A DNA stretch of 64,000 bases, taken from NCBI RefSeq assembly GCF_018224885.1, contig NZ_JAGTXB010000008.1, positions 1 to 64,000 on the forward strand, read 5' to 3'. Below are positions 1 to 8,157 of this stretch, piece after piece. Each line of letters begins with the position of its first letter. Positions within the stretch are counted from its first letter, which is position 1. Made by a program: the position numbers and the translations under genes. This DNA comes from Chitinophaga hostae (GTDB lineage: Bacteria; Bacteroidota; Bacteroidia; Chitinophagales; Chitinophagaceae). The notes below the pieces were generated by a model. It ran no database searches. It worked only from the letters and a program-made list of their open reading frames with translations, and had not been told where the DNA came from.

Positions 1-25
1 CCCTTATCATGCTTCCGTTACCGGA

Positions 26-1810
26 TTAGTATTTCTTTTTGTACGGAGGTTTACCACCGCCAAATTCGCGTCTTTCACCACCGCTGCGGCTACCACCAGG
101 GCGGCTGCCACCTTCGGAGCTCCAGCTTCTTTTACGCGGACCGTCTTCCCTGCGGGGACCACGATCTCCACCAGTGCGGGGACGTCTGTCGCCATCCTGC
201 GACATTTCTATCCTCACGCTGCGGCCATTGTATTCCACTTTCTTGAAAGCTTCAGTTACTTTAGCCAGTTCTTCGTTCTCTACTTCAAAGAAAGAGTAAA
301 CACCTTTCAGATCAATACGACCGATTTTGTTGCCACGTAAGCCGGTGTTATCACACAGGTAGCGGAGCATGTCGCCGCGGTTGAAATCATCTACTGAACC
401 CAGGTTGATGAATAAGCGGGTGAATTTGCCATCGCTTCTGCGTGGTCCTCTGTCTTCTCCAAAGGTACCTGAACGTCTGTCGTCTTTTGCATTCAGATCA
501 GGTGCATCCTGGTAGTATTCCAGGAACTGGTTGAACTCGAGGGAAGCAAAACGTTTGATCAGTTCTTCCTTGGTCATAGACGCAAACTCTTCGTTGATGC
601 GCTCCATGTAAGGCTCTATCTGTTCTTCGTTTACCACAACATTATGTACTTTATGTACCAGGCCAAACAGTTGTTTTTCACAAACTGCGAAACCATCAGG
701 TACTTCAGCTTTTACAAATTTTTTCTGGATAACCCTTTCGATCTGACGGATCTTACCGGTATCGCGGCTGCTGATAATAGCAATAGAGATACCTGATTTA
801 CCAGCCCTTCCGGTACGGCCACTTCTGTGGGTGTAGTTTTCTACGTCGTCCGGTAAATCGTAGTTAATAACGTGTGTAACATTATCCACGTCAATACCAC
901 GGGCCGCCACATCTGTAGCTACCAGCACCTGTAGTGCTCTTTCGCGGAAACGTTTCATTACTTTATCACGTTGCTGTTGGGTCAGGTCACCGTGCAGAGC
1001 GTCTGCATTGTAGCCATCTTTAATCAGGGATTCAGCAATTTCCTGGGATTCAATTTTGGTACGGGTAAAGATGATACCAAAAATTTCAGGGTTAAAATCC
1101 ACGATACGTTTGAGGGCCGCATATTTCTCACGCGGGCGCACTACGTAGTATTCGTGTTCTATATTAACGTTACCGCTGTTTTTGCTGCCAACGGTCAGTT
1201 CAAACGGATCTTCCATGTATTTTTTGGCGATACGGCGAACTTCCTGTGGCATAGTAGCGGAAAACAACCAGGTAGTTTTACCTTCCGGGGTATTAGACAG
1301 GATGCTGTTAATATCTTCCTGGAATCCCATATTCAGCATTTCATCTGCTTCATCCAGTACTGCGTAACGTACGTTTTCAAAATTAACGGCGCCACGGTCT
1401 ATAATATCCAGTAAACGGCCTGGGGTAGCTACAACGATGTGGACACCTCTTTTCAGCTCACGCAATTGCTGTACAATGCTGGAACCGCCATATACCGCTA
1501 CGATGCTGACATCGCCGAGATATTTACTAAAGTTTTTCAGATCGCTCGTGATCTGAAGACACAGTTCACGGGTAGGACATAAAATCAGTCCCTGTGGTTT
1601 ATTAATTTTCAGATCCAGTTGCTGCAGCAAAGGCAGGCCAAATGCAGCAGTCTTACCGGTGCCCGTCTGGGCAAGACCTACGAAATCGCGGTCGCCTCCT
1701 AACAATACAGGTATTGCCTGTTCCTGGATAGGGGTTGGGGAAACGAAGCCCAGGTCCGTAATTCCCTTTAAGATAGGCTCTTGTAAGCCCAGTGATTCAA
1801 ATGTAGTCAT
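26..1810 (-). CDS. DEAD-box ATP-dependent RNA helicase with DbpA-type RNA-binding domain
   Basis: Cytoplasmic RNA helicase that unwinds RNA duplexes, probably in ribosome assembly or mRNA turnover. All core motifs are visible in the 594-residue product: Q motif around residue 29, Walker A AQTGTGKT at 47-54, PTREL, TPGR, DEAD, SAT, ARGID and HRSGRTGRAG. After the two RecA-like domains comes a DbpA/CsdA-like RNA-binding domain at roughly 460-540, then a basic tail rich in Arg and Gly (GGSRPGGSRSGG), which usually adds unspecific RNA affinity. It resembles DeaD/CsdA more than DbpA because of the RG tail, but the exact orthologue is not settled. The ATG at 1810 is well placed before the Q motif. 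Transcribed alone; a short hairpin lies just upstream. Confidence 0.95.
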   Translation of the reverse strand: MTTFESLGLQEPILKGITDLGFVSPTPIQEQAIPVLLGGDRDFVGLAQTGTGKTAAFGLPLLQQLDLKINKPQGLILCPTRELCLQITSDLKNFSKYLGDVSIVAVYGGSSIVQQLRELKRGVHIVVATPGRLLDIIDRGAVNFENVRYAVLDEADEMLNMGFQEDINSILSNTPEGKTTWLFSATMPQEVRRIAKKYMEDPFELTVGSKNSGNVNIEHEYYVVRPREKYAALKRIVDFNPEIFGIIFTRTKIESQEIAESLIKDGYNADALHGDLTQQQRDKVMKRFRERALQVLVATDVAARGIDVDNVTHVINYDLPDDVENYTHRSGRTGRAGKSGISIAIISSRDTGKIRQIERVIQKKFVKAEVPDGFAVCEKQLFGLVHKVHNVVVNEEQIEPYMERINEEFASMTKEELIKRFASLEFNQFLEYYQDAPDLNAKDDRRSGTFGEDRGPRRSDGKFTRLFINLGSVDDFNRGDMLRYLCDNTGLRGNKIGRIDLKGVYSFFEVENEELAKVTEAFKKVEYNGRSVRIEMSQDGDRRPRTGGDRGPRREDGPRKRSWSSEGGSRPGGSRSGGERREFGGGKPPYKKKY

Positions 1811-1826
1811 TGATTTGCATTAATCA

Positions 1827-1842
1827 AGCTCCGTCGGGAGCT
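1827..1842 (-). promoter_or_regulatory. Small hairpin upstream of the helicase gene
   Basis: A perfect six-base stem (AGCTCC/GGAGCT) with a four-base loop lies about 17 bases upstream of the helicase ATG, so it is probably in the 5' leader. It could affect translation start. No T-tract follows it, so it is not an obvious terminator. Function is inference. Confidence 0.3.
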
Positions 1843-1851
1843 GTGGATATA

Positions 1852-1990
1852 GCTTCCAGCAGTTAGCTGTTGGCCGTTAGAAATATATTGTTTTAGCTGT
1901 TAGCGGTTAGCTTTTAGCTTTTAACCTCGAGCGATAGCTTTCGGCTATTGGAAATCGTTATTGTGTAGCTTTCTGCCTTTAGCTTTCAGC
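1852..1990. repeat. AGCTGTTAGC-type repeat cluster next to the rimO stop codon
   Basis: Irregular array of variants of TTAGCTGTTAGC and TTTAGCTTTTAGC between the helicase start and the rimO stop, ending one base from the rimO stop. The same words recur at about 5.6-5.9, 27.7, 47.0, 49.2, 55.0, 55.8 and 60.7 kb, always between genes. No coding potential. Confidence 0.7.
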
Positions 1991-1991
1991 T

Positions 1992-3299
1992 TTATATCAG
2001 CTCTCCTTCGAGGTCGTAGTCGAATGCCTTGGTGATACGAACTTCCACGAAATCGCCTGGTTTCAGGCGTTTGGTAGTGTCGATAATCACTTCATTATCT
2101 ACTTCCACGGAATCAAACTCGGTGCGGGCGAGGTATCTTCCCGCTTCCTTTTTATCTACTATTACTTTAAACACCTTCCCTACTTTCTCCTGGTTTTTTT
2201 CCAGGGAGATTTCCTGTTGTACTTCCATGATCTCCTGCGCTCTTCTCTCTTTTTCTTCCGCCGGGATATTGTCTTCCAGTGCATAAGCGCTGGTACCCTC
2301 TTCATGGCTGTAGGTAAACACCCCTACCCGATCAAAGCGCATTCTTTCCAGGAAGCCTTTCAGTTCTTCCACATCATCTTCCGTTTCGCCGGGGAAGCCC
2401 GCAATCAGTGTGGTACGTAAACAGATACCCGGCACTTTCGCACGGATGTTATGTACCAGCTCTTCTATTTCCTCGCGGGTAATCTGACGTTTCATTGCCT
2501 TCAACATGGCATTGGAAGCATGTTGCAATGGCATATCAATATAGTTGCAGATATTGGGGAATTCATTCATTACATCCAGAATTTCCATCGGGAACTTCGT
2601 GGGATAAGCGTAATGGAGACGGATCCACTCCAGTCCTTTCACACCTGCCAGGGCGCGCATCAGGTCGCCAAGGCGGCGTTGCTTATACAGGTCCAGGCCA
2701 TAATAGGTCAGCTCCTGCGCAATCAGCATAATTTCCTTCACACCGGATTTTACCAGTTTCTCTGCTTCCAGTACCAGCTCTTCTATGGGTTTTGATACGT
2801 GAGTGCCACGCATCAACGGAATCGCACAAAATGAACAGGTACGGTTACAACCTTCTGCTATTTTCAGGTAAGCATAGTGAGATGGCGTACTCAGTAATCT
2901 TTCGCCAATCAGCTCTGCTTTATAATCTGCATCAAATTTCTTGAGGATCAGGGGCAGTTCCATGGTACCAAACCATGCGTCTACACCTGCTATTTCAGAT
3001 TCCAGGTCGCCGCGGTAACGCTCGCTCAAACAACCGGTAACATACACTTTGTCCAGTTTGCCACGCTGCTTCAGTTCTACCTGCTCCAGGATGGTATTAA
3101 TCGATTCTTCTTTGGCCTTGTCAATAAAACCACAGGTGTTCACCACTACAATATTGTGGTCGCGTTTGGCACTTTCATGTACCACATCGATATCATTGGC
3201 CACGAGCTGTCCGCTCAGCACCTCTGAATCCACCATATTCTTGGAACAACCAAGCGTAATTATATTAACCTTGTCTTTCTTTAAAGTTTTTGTCTTCAA
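1992..3299 (-). CDS. rimO: Ribosomal protein S12 methylthiotransferase RimO
   Basis: Radical SAM methylthiotransferase that adds a methylthio group to an Asp of ribosomal protein uS12. Numbering from the TTG at 3299, the N-terminal UPF0004 domain supplies cluster cysteines C18, C56 and C90; the radical SAM triad is C151-x3-C155-x2-C158 (GCNRTCSFC); a TRAM domain fills the last 65 or so residues. I chose the TTG start (Leu-Lys-Thr-Lys-Thr, giving 435 residues) because family members begin just before this point. The frame stays open to a GTG at 3368, which would add 23 low-complexity residues. The gene follows ftsY and the bL28/bL33 cluster at a distance, a common Bacteroidota neighbourhood fitting a ribosome-modification role. 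Confidence 0.95.
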   Translation of the reverse strand: MKTKTLKKDKVNIITLGCSKNMVDSEVLSGQLVANDIDVVHESAKRDHNIVVVNTCGFIDKAKEESINTILEQVELKQRGKLDKVYVTGCLSERYRGDLESEIAGVDAWFGTMELPLILKKFDADYKAELIGERLLSTPSHYAYLKIAEGCNRTCSFCAIPLMRGTHVSKPIEELVLEAEKLVKSGVKEIMLIAQELTYYGLDLYKQRRLGDLMRALAGVKGLEWIRLHYAYPTKFPMEILDVMNEFPNICNYIDMPLQHASNAMLKAMKRQITREEIEELVHNIRAKVPGICLRTTLIAGFPGETEDDVEELKGFLERMRFDRVGVFTYSHEEGTSAYALEDNIPAEEKERRAQEIMEVQQEISLEKNQEKVGKVFKVIVDKKEAGRYLARTEFDSVEVDNEVIIDTTKRLKPGDFVEVRITKAFDYDLEGELI

Positions 3300-3437
3300 G
3301 CGCGAATTGTTTTTTACAAGCAGTCCAGCATTCTTTGAACTGCTACCGCCACGAAGACACACAGACACTGATTGAATTTAACAGCAGACTTACTGTATGT
3401 GACTTGAGTCTTAGTGGGGGTTGAAATAAGGAAGGTG

Positions 3438-3470
3438 CAAAGGTAGCAAAAAGAATTGATAATTAGAAAT
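3438..3470 (-). promoter_or_regulatory. Putative Bacteroidota-type promoter for rimO
   Basis: On the minus strand TACCTTTG (3438-3445) matches the TAnnTTTG minus-7 consensus exactly. A TTTC close to the TTTG minus-33 element lies about 20 bases upstream. Transcription would start near 3432, upstream of both candidate rimO starts. Confidence 0.5.
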
Positions 3471-3510
3471 TTATGCTAAGTATCTGTTGACTAGCTACTT
3501 AGCATAAATT
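3468..3510 (-). terminator. Perfect 15-bp hairpin after the cupin-like gene
   Basis: Arms 3468-3482 (AATTTATGCTAAGTA) and 3496-3510 are perfectly complementary with a 13-base loop. It lies 12 bases past the stop of the cupin-like gene and is followed on the minus strand by TTTCTAATT. It is A+T-rich, so termination is likely but not certain. Confidence 0.6.
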
Positions 3511-3522
3511 CTGCGGAAGAGG

Positions 3523-4404
3523 CTAACTTAATTCCTGTAAAGCCTTGTTTGCGCGTTCACGCGCGAGCTTCCTTTTATAATAATACCACCAGGTGGGGGC
3601 CATTTTAATCATCAGGTTATTCATGCCTCTGAGGCCTACGAGGTGGTACAGCCCGTTTAATTTGCCCAGGAGGGTAGGGTCCATTGCACGCAGACTCATA
3701 GCAAAGCCGCCGTCGAGGTATTCCATATGATGCCAGTAACCAGCCGGCATGAACATGGTATCGCCATGATTCAGAATAGTGGTGTATCCTTTGGCATGTT
3801 TCAGTGCCGGAAACTGTTCAAAATCCAGGTTCTCGTGCCAGTTAACAAAATTAGCAGCGCTCTCTACCGTAAAAGGCATGCGATAAATAAACGGCGCCTG
3901 TTTGTTTTCCAGCAAGAGCACCCTTTTACGTCCGAGGAACTGGGTATGAAAGATATGAGACAGGTCAATATCGTAGTGCATATGCGCTACCGACCCGGCT
4001 CCGCCCACAAATAGCATGGGGTATTTCTTGAGAAATCCTGAAGCCAGCTGATCCGGCCAGGTAAAATCCTCCACCAGTTGCGGTGCGTGTTGAAAGATAT
4101 TGAAAAGGAAAATGCGGAGGGCTACCGGTCCCCGCTCCACCATACTCAGGTATTCACCAAAAGTAATGTAATCATCTGCTCCGTTCACAAGGGTATTTAC
4201 GCCGGCGCGTTCATTATTATATACCCCCACTGTCTTGTCACCCACTATTGATTTGAAATAATCCCATGTCCACTTTGAATAAGCCGGCCAGTTTTTGCTA
4301 AGGCCCCCTGCTGCGATGATAACAGGTTTACGTGGAAGGTAGTAGTTCTTCTTGAATTCCGCTGGTGTAATATCTTCAACTCGATCTATGTGCTGTACTA
4401 TCAT
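3523..4404 (-). CDS. Cupin-like (JmjC-type) protein, probable Fe(II)/2-oxoglutarate oxygenase
   Basis: A 293-residue soluble protein of the cupin-8/JmjC-like family, whose members are mostly 2-oxoglutarate-dependent hydroxylases acting on proteins or small molecules. The HxD iron-binding pair appears in AHMHYDIDLSHIFHTQF, and the distal His in MPAGYWHHMEYLDGG, the usual spacing for a double-stranded beta-helix. Lys or Arg needed for 2-oxoglutarate may lie in GRKRVLLL, but this cannot be fixed by eye. The N terminus (PAEFKKNYYLPRKPVII) is the typical cupin-8 entry. It stands between rimO and ftsY with its own promoter and hairpin; given these ribosome-related neighbours a protein target is conceivable, but the substrate is unknown. 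Confidence 0.8.
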   Translation of the reverse strand: MIVQHIDRVEDITPAEFKKNYYLPRKPVIIAAGGLSKNWPAYSKWTWDYFKSIVGDKTVGVYNNERAGVNTLVNGADDYITFGEYLSMVERGPVALRIFLFNIFQHAPQLVEDFTWPDQLASGFLKKYPMLFVGGAGSVAHMHYDIDLSHIFHTQFLGRKRVLLLENKQAPFIYRMPFTVESAANFVNWHENLDFEQFPALKHAKGYTTILNHGDTMFMPAGYWHHMEYLDGGFAMSLRAMDPTLLGKLNGLYHLVGLRGMNNLMIKMAPTWWYYYKRKLARERANKALQELS

Positions 4405-4446
4405 ACTTACGAATTGTTAAAAGGGTACAAAAAGGGAACAATTATT

Positions 4447-4478
4447 CAAATGTAATAAATGCAGTTTTATTTTATCAA
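4447..4478 (-). promoter_or_regulatory. Strong putative promoter for the cupin-like gene
   Basis: Minus-strand TACATTTG at 4447-4454 is an exact TAnnTTTG, and TTTTG ending at 4476 gives a minus-33 TTG with 21 bases between. This is the best minus-33/minus-7 pair I found. The predicted start near 4441 leaves a leader of about 37 bases. Confidence 0.6.
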
Positions 4479-4513
4479 AACAAAGAAACAGGTTGAAAGT
4501 TGATGAAAATGGC

Positions 4514-4535
4514 CGGGCTCCGTACAGGGAGCCCG
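4514..4535 (-). terminator. Terminator hairpin after ftsY
   Basis: Eight-base G+C-rich stem CGGGCTCC/GGAGCCCG with a six-base loop, 79 bases past the ftsY stop. On the minus strand it is followed by GCCATTTTC, a weak T-tract. Confidence 0.6.
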
Positions 4536-4613
4536 AACAATGATATTATTTAAAGTAAAATCTTAAATAAGCTTTGTGCCAATTAACAGATATCATTCAC
4601 AATTAACAGATAA

Positions 4614-5576
4614 TCAGGAGTTTACACTAAACAGTGAGTCTACGAAAGATTCTTTATTAAACACCTGTAAATCCTCCATTTTTTCACCGATACCAATGTA
4701 TTTAACAGGTATTTTAAACTGGTTGGCGATGGCCAGTACTACCCCGCCTTTAGCGGTGCCATCCAGTTTGGTAATTGCAAGAGCAGTTACTTCGGTGGTA
4801 GCGGTAAATTGTTTGGCTTGTTCGAGCGCATTTTGCCCGGTAGAGCCATCAAGCACCAACAATACTTCATGTGGCGCATCCGGAATTACTTTTTTCATGA
4901 CGCGTTTGATCTTACCTAACTCATCCATCAGGTGGAGTTTGTTATGCAAACGACCGGCTGTATCTATAATAATAACGTCTACTTCTTTTGCAGCGCCACT
5001 TTGTACCGTATCAAAAGCAACCGCTCCGGGATCTGAGCCCATCTGCTGCTTTACAATGGGTACGCCTGCCCTTTCGCTCCAGATAGTGAGCTGATCTACC
5101 GCTGCGGCACGGAACGTATCCGCAGCCCCCAGCATCACCGATTTACCAGCCTTCTTAAAATTGTATGCCAGCTTCCCGATGGTCGTGGTTTTACCCACCC
5201 CATTTACGCCCACCACCATAATGACATAAGGCTTTTTACCAGCCGGCACATCAAAATCACGGAAGCCGCTGTCGGGTGCGTCTACCAGTATAGCTGCAAT
5301 TTCTTCCTGCAACATCCTGTTCAACTCACTGGTTCCCATGTATTTATCTTTCGCAACACGTTGCTCTATCCGGTCAATGATTTTTACAGTGGTGTCTACG
5401 CCAACATCAGCGGAAATCAGGGCATCTTCCAGGTTATCCAGTACTTCCGTATCTACGGTTGATTTCCCCGCAATGGCGCGTCCTATTTTACTCAGGAAGC
5501 TCTCTTTGGTTTTTTGTAAACCCTGATCCAGATTCTCCTTCTTCTCCCTGGAAAATAGTTTATTGAAAAAGCTCAT
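4614..5576 (-). CDS. ftsY: Signal recognition particle receptor FtsY
   Basis: GTPase at the inner face of the membrane that docks the SRP-ribosome complex to the Sec translocon. In the 320 residues the N domain is about 20-110 and the G domain about 115-320. Visible motifs are G1 GVNGVGKTTT (123-132), DTFRAAAVDQL, G3 DTAGR, G4 TKLDGTAKGG and the closing GxGE (IGIGEKMEDL). The long acidic A domain of E. coli FtsY is absent; only a short amphipathic start (MSFFNKLFSREKKEN) remains, as in many short FtsY proteins. It lies downstream of the bL28-bL33-DUF4295 genes, separated by a terminator and a 320-base repeat region, so it may be transcribed on its own. Confidence 0.97.
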   Translation of the reverse strand: MSFFNKLFSREKKENLDQGLQKTKESFLSKIGRAIAGKSTVDTEVLDNLEDALISADVGVDTTVKIIDRIEQRVAKDKYMGTSELNRMLQEEIAAILVDAPDSGFRDFDVPAGKKPYVIMVVGVNGVGKTTTIGKLAYNFKKAGKSVMLGAADTFRAAAVDQLTIWSERAGVPIVKQQMGSDPGAVAFDTVQSGAAKEVDVIIIDTAGRLHNKLHLMDELGKIKRVMKKVIPDAPHEVLLVLDGSTGQNALEQAKQFTATTEVTALAITKLDGTAKGGVVLAIANQFKIPVKYIGIGEKMEDLQVFNKESFVDSLFSVNS

Positions 5577-5595
5577 AGTTTAGTTTAATTGGGTC

Positions 5596-5698
5596 GAGAC
5601 AGCTAGTTGTTAATAGCCGTTAGCCATTAGCTTTTAGCAGTTAGTAAATGCTGTATAGCTTTTAGCCATTAGCTGTTAGCTGTTAGTAAATGCTGCGA
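5596..5698. repeat. AGCTGTTAGC-type repeats with a TAGTAAATGCTG word
   Basis: Two adjoining units, each made of variants of TTAGCCATTAGC/TTAGCTGTTAGC and closed by AGTTAGTAAATGCTG or TGTTAGTAAATGCTG. The reverse complement of this word (CAGCATTTACTAACAGC) recurs at about 27.70 kb and 55.82 kb in similar 3'-flank positions. It fills the space upstream of ftsY. Confidence 0.7.
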
Positions 5699-5803
5699 AG
5701 ATAAGCAGTTATCGTCTTTACTGCACTTTTTATTACCAGCCGGGGCTATTGGGCTGTTAGTTAACCTACAAAAAAGCAGTTATCACTTTATCACTTCTAT
5801 CAT

Positions 5804-5896
5804 CCGCTGCATTAGGCTAACTGTTAAAAGCTATATAACTCCCTCCAACCGCTGCATTAGGCTAACTGCTAAAAGCTAATGGCTAAAAGCTATTCA
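5804..5896. repeat. Pair of 29-bp direct repeats plus AGC-type repeats
   Basis: CCGCTGCATTAGGCTAACTG followed by YTAAAAGCT occurs at 5804-5832 and 5849-5877 with a single mismatch, then GCTAATGGCTAAAAGC variants follow. Together with the block at 5596-5698 this accounts for nearly all of the 320 bases between ftsY and the terminator of the ribosomal cluster. No gene is seen there. Confidence 0.7.
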
Positions 5897-5910
5897 AGCT
5901 ATCCCAATAC

Positions 5911-5940
5911 AAAAAGCTGTCCGTTTAACGGGACAGCCTT
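5911..5940 (-). terminator. Terminator of the rpmB-rpmG-DUF4295 cluster
   Basis: Stem GCTGTCC/GGACAGC with a short CGTTAAAC loop, followed on the minus strand by TTTTTG, 24 bases past the stop of the DUF4295 gene. Classic intrinsic terminator shape. Confidence 0.8.
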
Positions 5941-5963
5941 TCAGTATTATTAGTAAAGCCGAA

Positions 5964-6137
5964 TTACTTTTGGTTCATGTGCTCCTGGATCTTGTCCTTG
6001 TGCACGATTGCTTCCTTAAAAGTATAAGCACCGGATTTAGGAGAGCGTACTGCTCTGATAACTTTGGTCCATACTTTTGATTCAGCTGCTGCTTTAGTAT
6101 CTTTAACTTTCGCGTTTTTAGATGCTACTTTTGCCAT
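5964..6137 (-). CDS. DUF4295 small basic protein (bL38-type ribosomal protein)
   Basis: A 57-residue Lys-rich protein found by translating the gap after rpmG: it begins MAKVASKNAKVKDTKAAAE and contains KVIRAVRSPKSGAYTFKEAI, the DUF4295 signature. DUF4295 proteins are specific to Bacteroidota, lie directly after rpmG, and have been described as a large-subunit ribosomal protein (bL38) from a Bacteroidota ribosome structure; I recall that from general knowledge and did not check it. Many relatives have about 50 residues, so this one has a slightly longer basic N terminus. It shares the strand with rpmB and rpmG and is followed by the terminator at 5911-5940, so the three genes probably form one transcript. 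Confidence 0.9.
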   Translation of the reverse strand: MAKVASKNAKVKDTKAAAESKVWTKVIRAVRSPKSGAYTFKEAIVHKDKIQEHMNQK

Positions 6138-6211
6138 TGTATTCTATTGTTTTTATGGTCCAATGGCTAACTGGCAGTATGCGAATACAGCCATTCACCA
6201 TCAACAATTAC

Positions 6212-6394
6212 TTATTTAATTTCCTTGTGTACAGTAACTTTCCTTAAAATAGGATTGTACTTTTTCAACTCCAGACGCTCAGGAGTATTCTTCTTATTCT
6301 TGTTAGAGATGTAACGGGAAGTTCCGGGCTGGCCAGAAGTCTTATGCTCTGTGCACTCCAGAATTACCTGTACTCTATTACCTTTTTTTGCCAT
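6212..6394 (-). CDS. rpmG: 50S ribosomal protein L33 (bL33)
   Basis: A 60-residue basic protein, MAKKGNRVQVILECTEHK at the start and RYISNKNKKNTPERLELKKY in the middle, the bL33 pattern. It binds near the E site of the large subunit. Only one of the zinc-ribbon cysteines of C+ forms is present (ILECTEH), with no CxxC pairs, so this is a zinc-free (C-) paralogue. It lies 30 bases after rpmB and 74 bases before the DUF4295 gene. Confidence 0.97.
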   Translation of the reverse strand: MAKKGNRVQVILECTEHKTSGQPGTSRYISNKNKKNTPERLELKKYNPILRKVTVHKEIK

Positions 6395-6424
6395 TGTGTA
6401 TTACAAATTAAGTGAGTCTTAGAA

Positions 6425-6661
6425 TTAGATTTCCTGACCAGCTGCACGCAATTCCTTCACAACTGCATACAAACCTCTCTTGTTGATGGTTCTCAAACCG
6501 TCAGCAGATACTTTTAATGATATCCATTTGTCTTCTTCTGCCAGGAAAAAACGTTTCTTTTGCAGGTTAGGAAGAAACCTTCTGTTTGTCTTGATGTTGG
6601 AGAAGGAAACATGGTGACCCGTAATCGGCTTCTTTCCTGTCACCTGACATACTCTTGCCAT
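6425..6661 (-). CDS. rpmB: 50S ribosomal protein L28 (bL28)
   Basis: A 78-residue protein beginning MARVCQVTGKKPITGHHVSF, with the typical FLPNLQKKRF segment and the C-terminal GLRTINKRGLYAVVKEL. bL28 is an early assembly protein of the large subunit. Length and start fit the family. First gene of the bL28-bL33-DUF4295 group, preceded by about 190 A+T-rich bases that should hold the promoter; there are near matches to TAnnTTTG (AATATTTG) in this region, but none is decisive. Confidence 0.97.
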   Translation of the reverse strand: MARVCQVTGKKPITGHHVSFSNIKTNRRFLPNLQKKRFFLAEEDKWISLKVSADGLRTINKRGLYAVVKELRAAGQEI

Positions 6662-6854
6662 GATCTAAAAATTTAGGAATGCAAAAGTCCAATTTTTTTA
6701 TGGATTTTGCAAATATTATTAAATGAATTTATTCACAAGTACAGTAAAAGCCACCGGTAAAGTGCCTTCCCTTAAGATGCGAACACAATGCAAAATATTG
6801 ATAATCAAAAGATTATCAGACAAATTTTCATCTGTCTTTTGCCGAAAAATAATT

Positions 6855-7442
6855 TTACAATAATACAACAAGACTGCGTAAAACAGCACCCAATCTTACC
6901 GCCTCCAACACTCTCTGCTGATCCGTTCCATGTTTCAACAAAGCTTCTTCGTGGGAAGTCACACACATTTCACAACCATTCAACGCAGATACCACGAGGC
7001 TGAGCAACTCAAAAAATTCTTTTCCCAACACCGGATTTGCCATAATGCTCATCCTGATGCCTGCCGGCGTGGCCGTGTAAAATTCCTTATTCACAAAATG
7101 CCTGAAACGATAATACACGTTGTTCGCATTCATGAGGGAAGTACAACTGATCACCTCTGCAATATCCTTATCTCCTGCACCTTCCTGGGTCGCCAGCTTT
7201 TCAAAAGCTTCCCGGAGCCCTGCATGCTTCTCATTTACTGCTACTGCCACCCCGATCAGGTAAGCTTCCTTTTTCGACAGGGTAGCCGCCGCCAGTGAAT
7301 TGGTTACATTGATCTTCAGATCTTTCAGGTAACGCGCATCCACATTTACAAGCGCCTGCAGTTTACCTGATACCTGCTCACCCGTTAATCCAACCGCTTC
7401 CAGCAATTGAACCGCCGTATCCTGATTTGTAGTTGCAAACAT
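6855..7442 (-). CDS. ahpD: AhpD-like alkylhydroperoxidase (carboxymuconolactone decarboxylase family)
   Basis: A 195-residue AhpD-fold protein. The catalytic pair is C157-x2-C160 followed by H164 (GCEMCVTSHEEALLKHG), the CxxCx3H signature of AhpD. Family members have weak peroxidase activity and pass electrons, through lipoyl groups in Mycobacterium, to a partner AhpC. The partner is right here: ahpC lies 107 bases upstream on the same strand and has the matching C-terminal cysteines. A large hairpin between the two may cut AhpD levels relative to AhpC. No signal peptide, so cytoplasmic. Whether the reductant is a lipoyl protein in this organism is inference. Confidence 0.88.
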   Translation of the reverse strand: MFATTNQDTAVQLLEAVGLTGEQVSGKLQALVNVDARYLKDLKINVTNSLAAATLSKKEAYLIGVAVAVNEKHAGLREAFEKLATQEGAGDKDIAEVISCTSLMNANNVYYRFRHFVNKEFYTATPAGIRMSIMANPVLGKEFFELLSLVVSALNGCEMCVTSHEEALLKHGTDQQRVLEAVRLGAVLRSLVVLL

Positions 7443-7473
7443 AATATGTAATTTTTTTATTTTATCATTTTAG

Positions 7474-7524
7474 TCCGAATATCCGGGGAGATGAATACAT
7501 CTTCATCTCCCCAAAATATCCGGA
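7474..7524 (-). terminator. Large hairpin between ahpC and ahpD
   Basis: Inner stem GGGGAGATGAA (7485-7495) with its exact complement at 7502-7512 and a six-base loop; outer arms TCCG and CGGA with ATAT/ATAT pairs lengthen it to about 50 bases. On the minus strand no T-run follows at once, so it may act as a partial terminator or mRNA stabiliser rather than a full stop. Confidence 0.6.
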
Positions 7525-7549
7525 TAATAAAACGAAAGTATCAGATAAA

Positions 7550-8104
7550 TTAAACAGCCAGCGTAGCTTCACCCTTAGTCCAGTTGCAAGGGCACAGTTC
7601 ATCTGTTTGCAGCGCATCCAGCACACGCAATACTTCTTTTACGCTACGGCCTACAGACAGATCGTACAGGGAAACCCAACGTACAATACCCTGAGGATCT
7701 ACAATGTAAGTAGCACGGTAAGCTACCTTTTCATTGGCTTCCAGGATACCCAGCTCAGTGGCAAGGGATTTTGAAGTATCCGCCAGCATAGGGAACTGTA
7801 ATCCACGCAGATCTTCATGATCTCTTCTCCATGCAGCATGCACAAATTCACTGTCAGTAGAAGCACCGATCAAAACAGCATCACGATCAGCGAAATCCTG
7901 CGCATGTTTGTTAAATTCAGCTATTTCAGTAGGACATACAAAAGTGAAGTCTTTAGGCCACCAAAACATTACCATCCACTTGCCTGAGTTTTTCAGTTCT
8001 TCAGAAGACAACTCATAAAACTCTTTACCTTTTTCGATAGAAACAACAGCCGTTTTTTTGAATTCGGGAAACTCTGACCCTACGGATAAAATAACATTTT
8101 TCAT
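7550..8104 (-). CDS. ahpC: Peroxiredoxin, AhpC type
   Basis: Typical 2-Cys peroxiredoxin that reduces hydrogen peroxide, organic peroxides and perhaps peroxynitrite. In 184 residues the peroxidatic cysteine is C57 in FTFVCPTEIAEF; the C terminus ELCPCNWTKGEATL carries C171 and C173, the double-cysteine arrangement of mycobacterial AhpC (CxCNW), which is recycled by AhpD rather than AhpF. The next gene is ahpD-like, which agrees. Cytoplasmic. A minus-7-like element and an 18-base palindrome lie upstream (8158-8185), suggesting regulation by oxidative stress. Confidence 0.95.
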   Translation of the reverse strand: MKNVILSVGSEFPEFKKTAVVSIEKGKEFYELSSEELKNSGKWMVMFWWPKDFTFVCPTEIAEFNKHAQDFADRDAVLIGASTDSEFVHAAWRRDHEDLRGLQFPMLADTSKSLATELGILEANEKVAYRATYIVDPQGIVRWVSLYDLSVGRSVKEVLRVLDALQTDELCPCNWTKGEATLAV

Positions 8105-8157
8105 AATAACTATTCTCTTTTTGATTTACAGACTAATGATTTTATTCTTTGACGGCG

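Noticed and set aside
3300..3368. N-terminal extension of RimO from a GTG at 3368
   Set aside because: The 23 extra residues are Ser/Gly/Asn-rich and unlike the family start; the TTG at 3299 gives the usual length.
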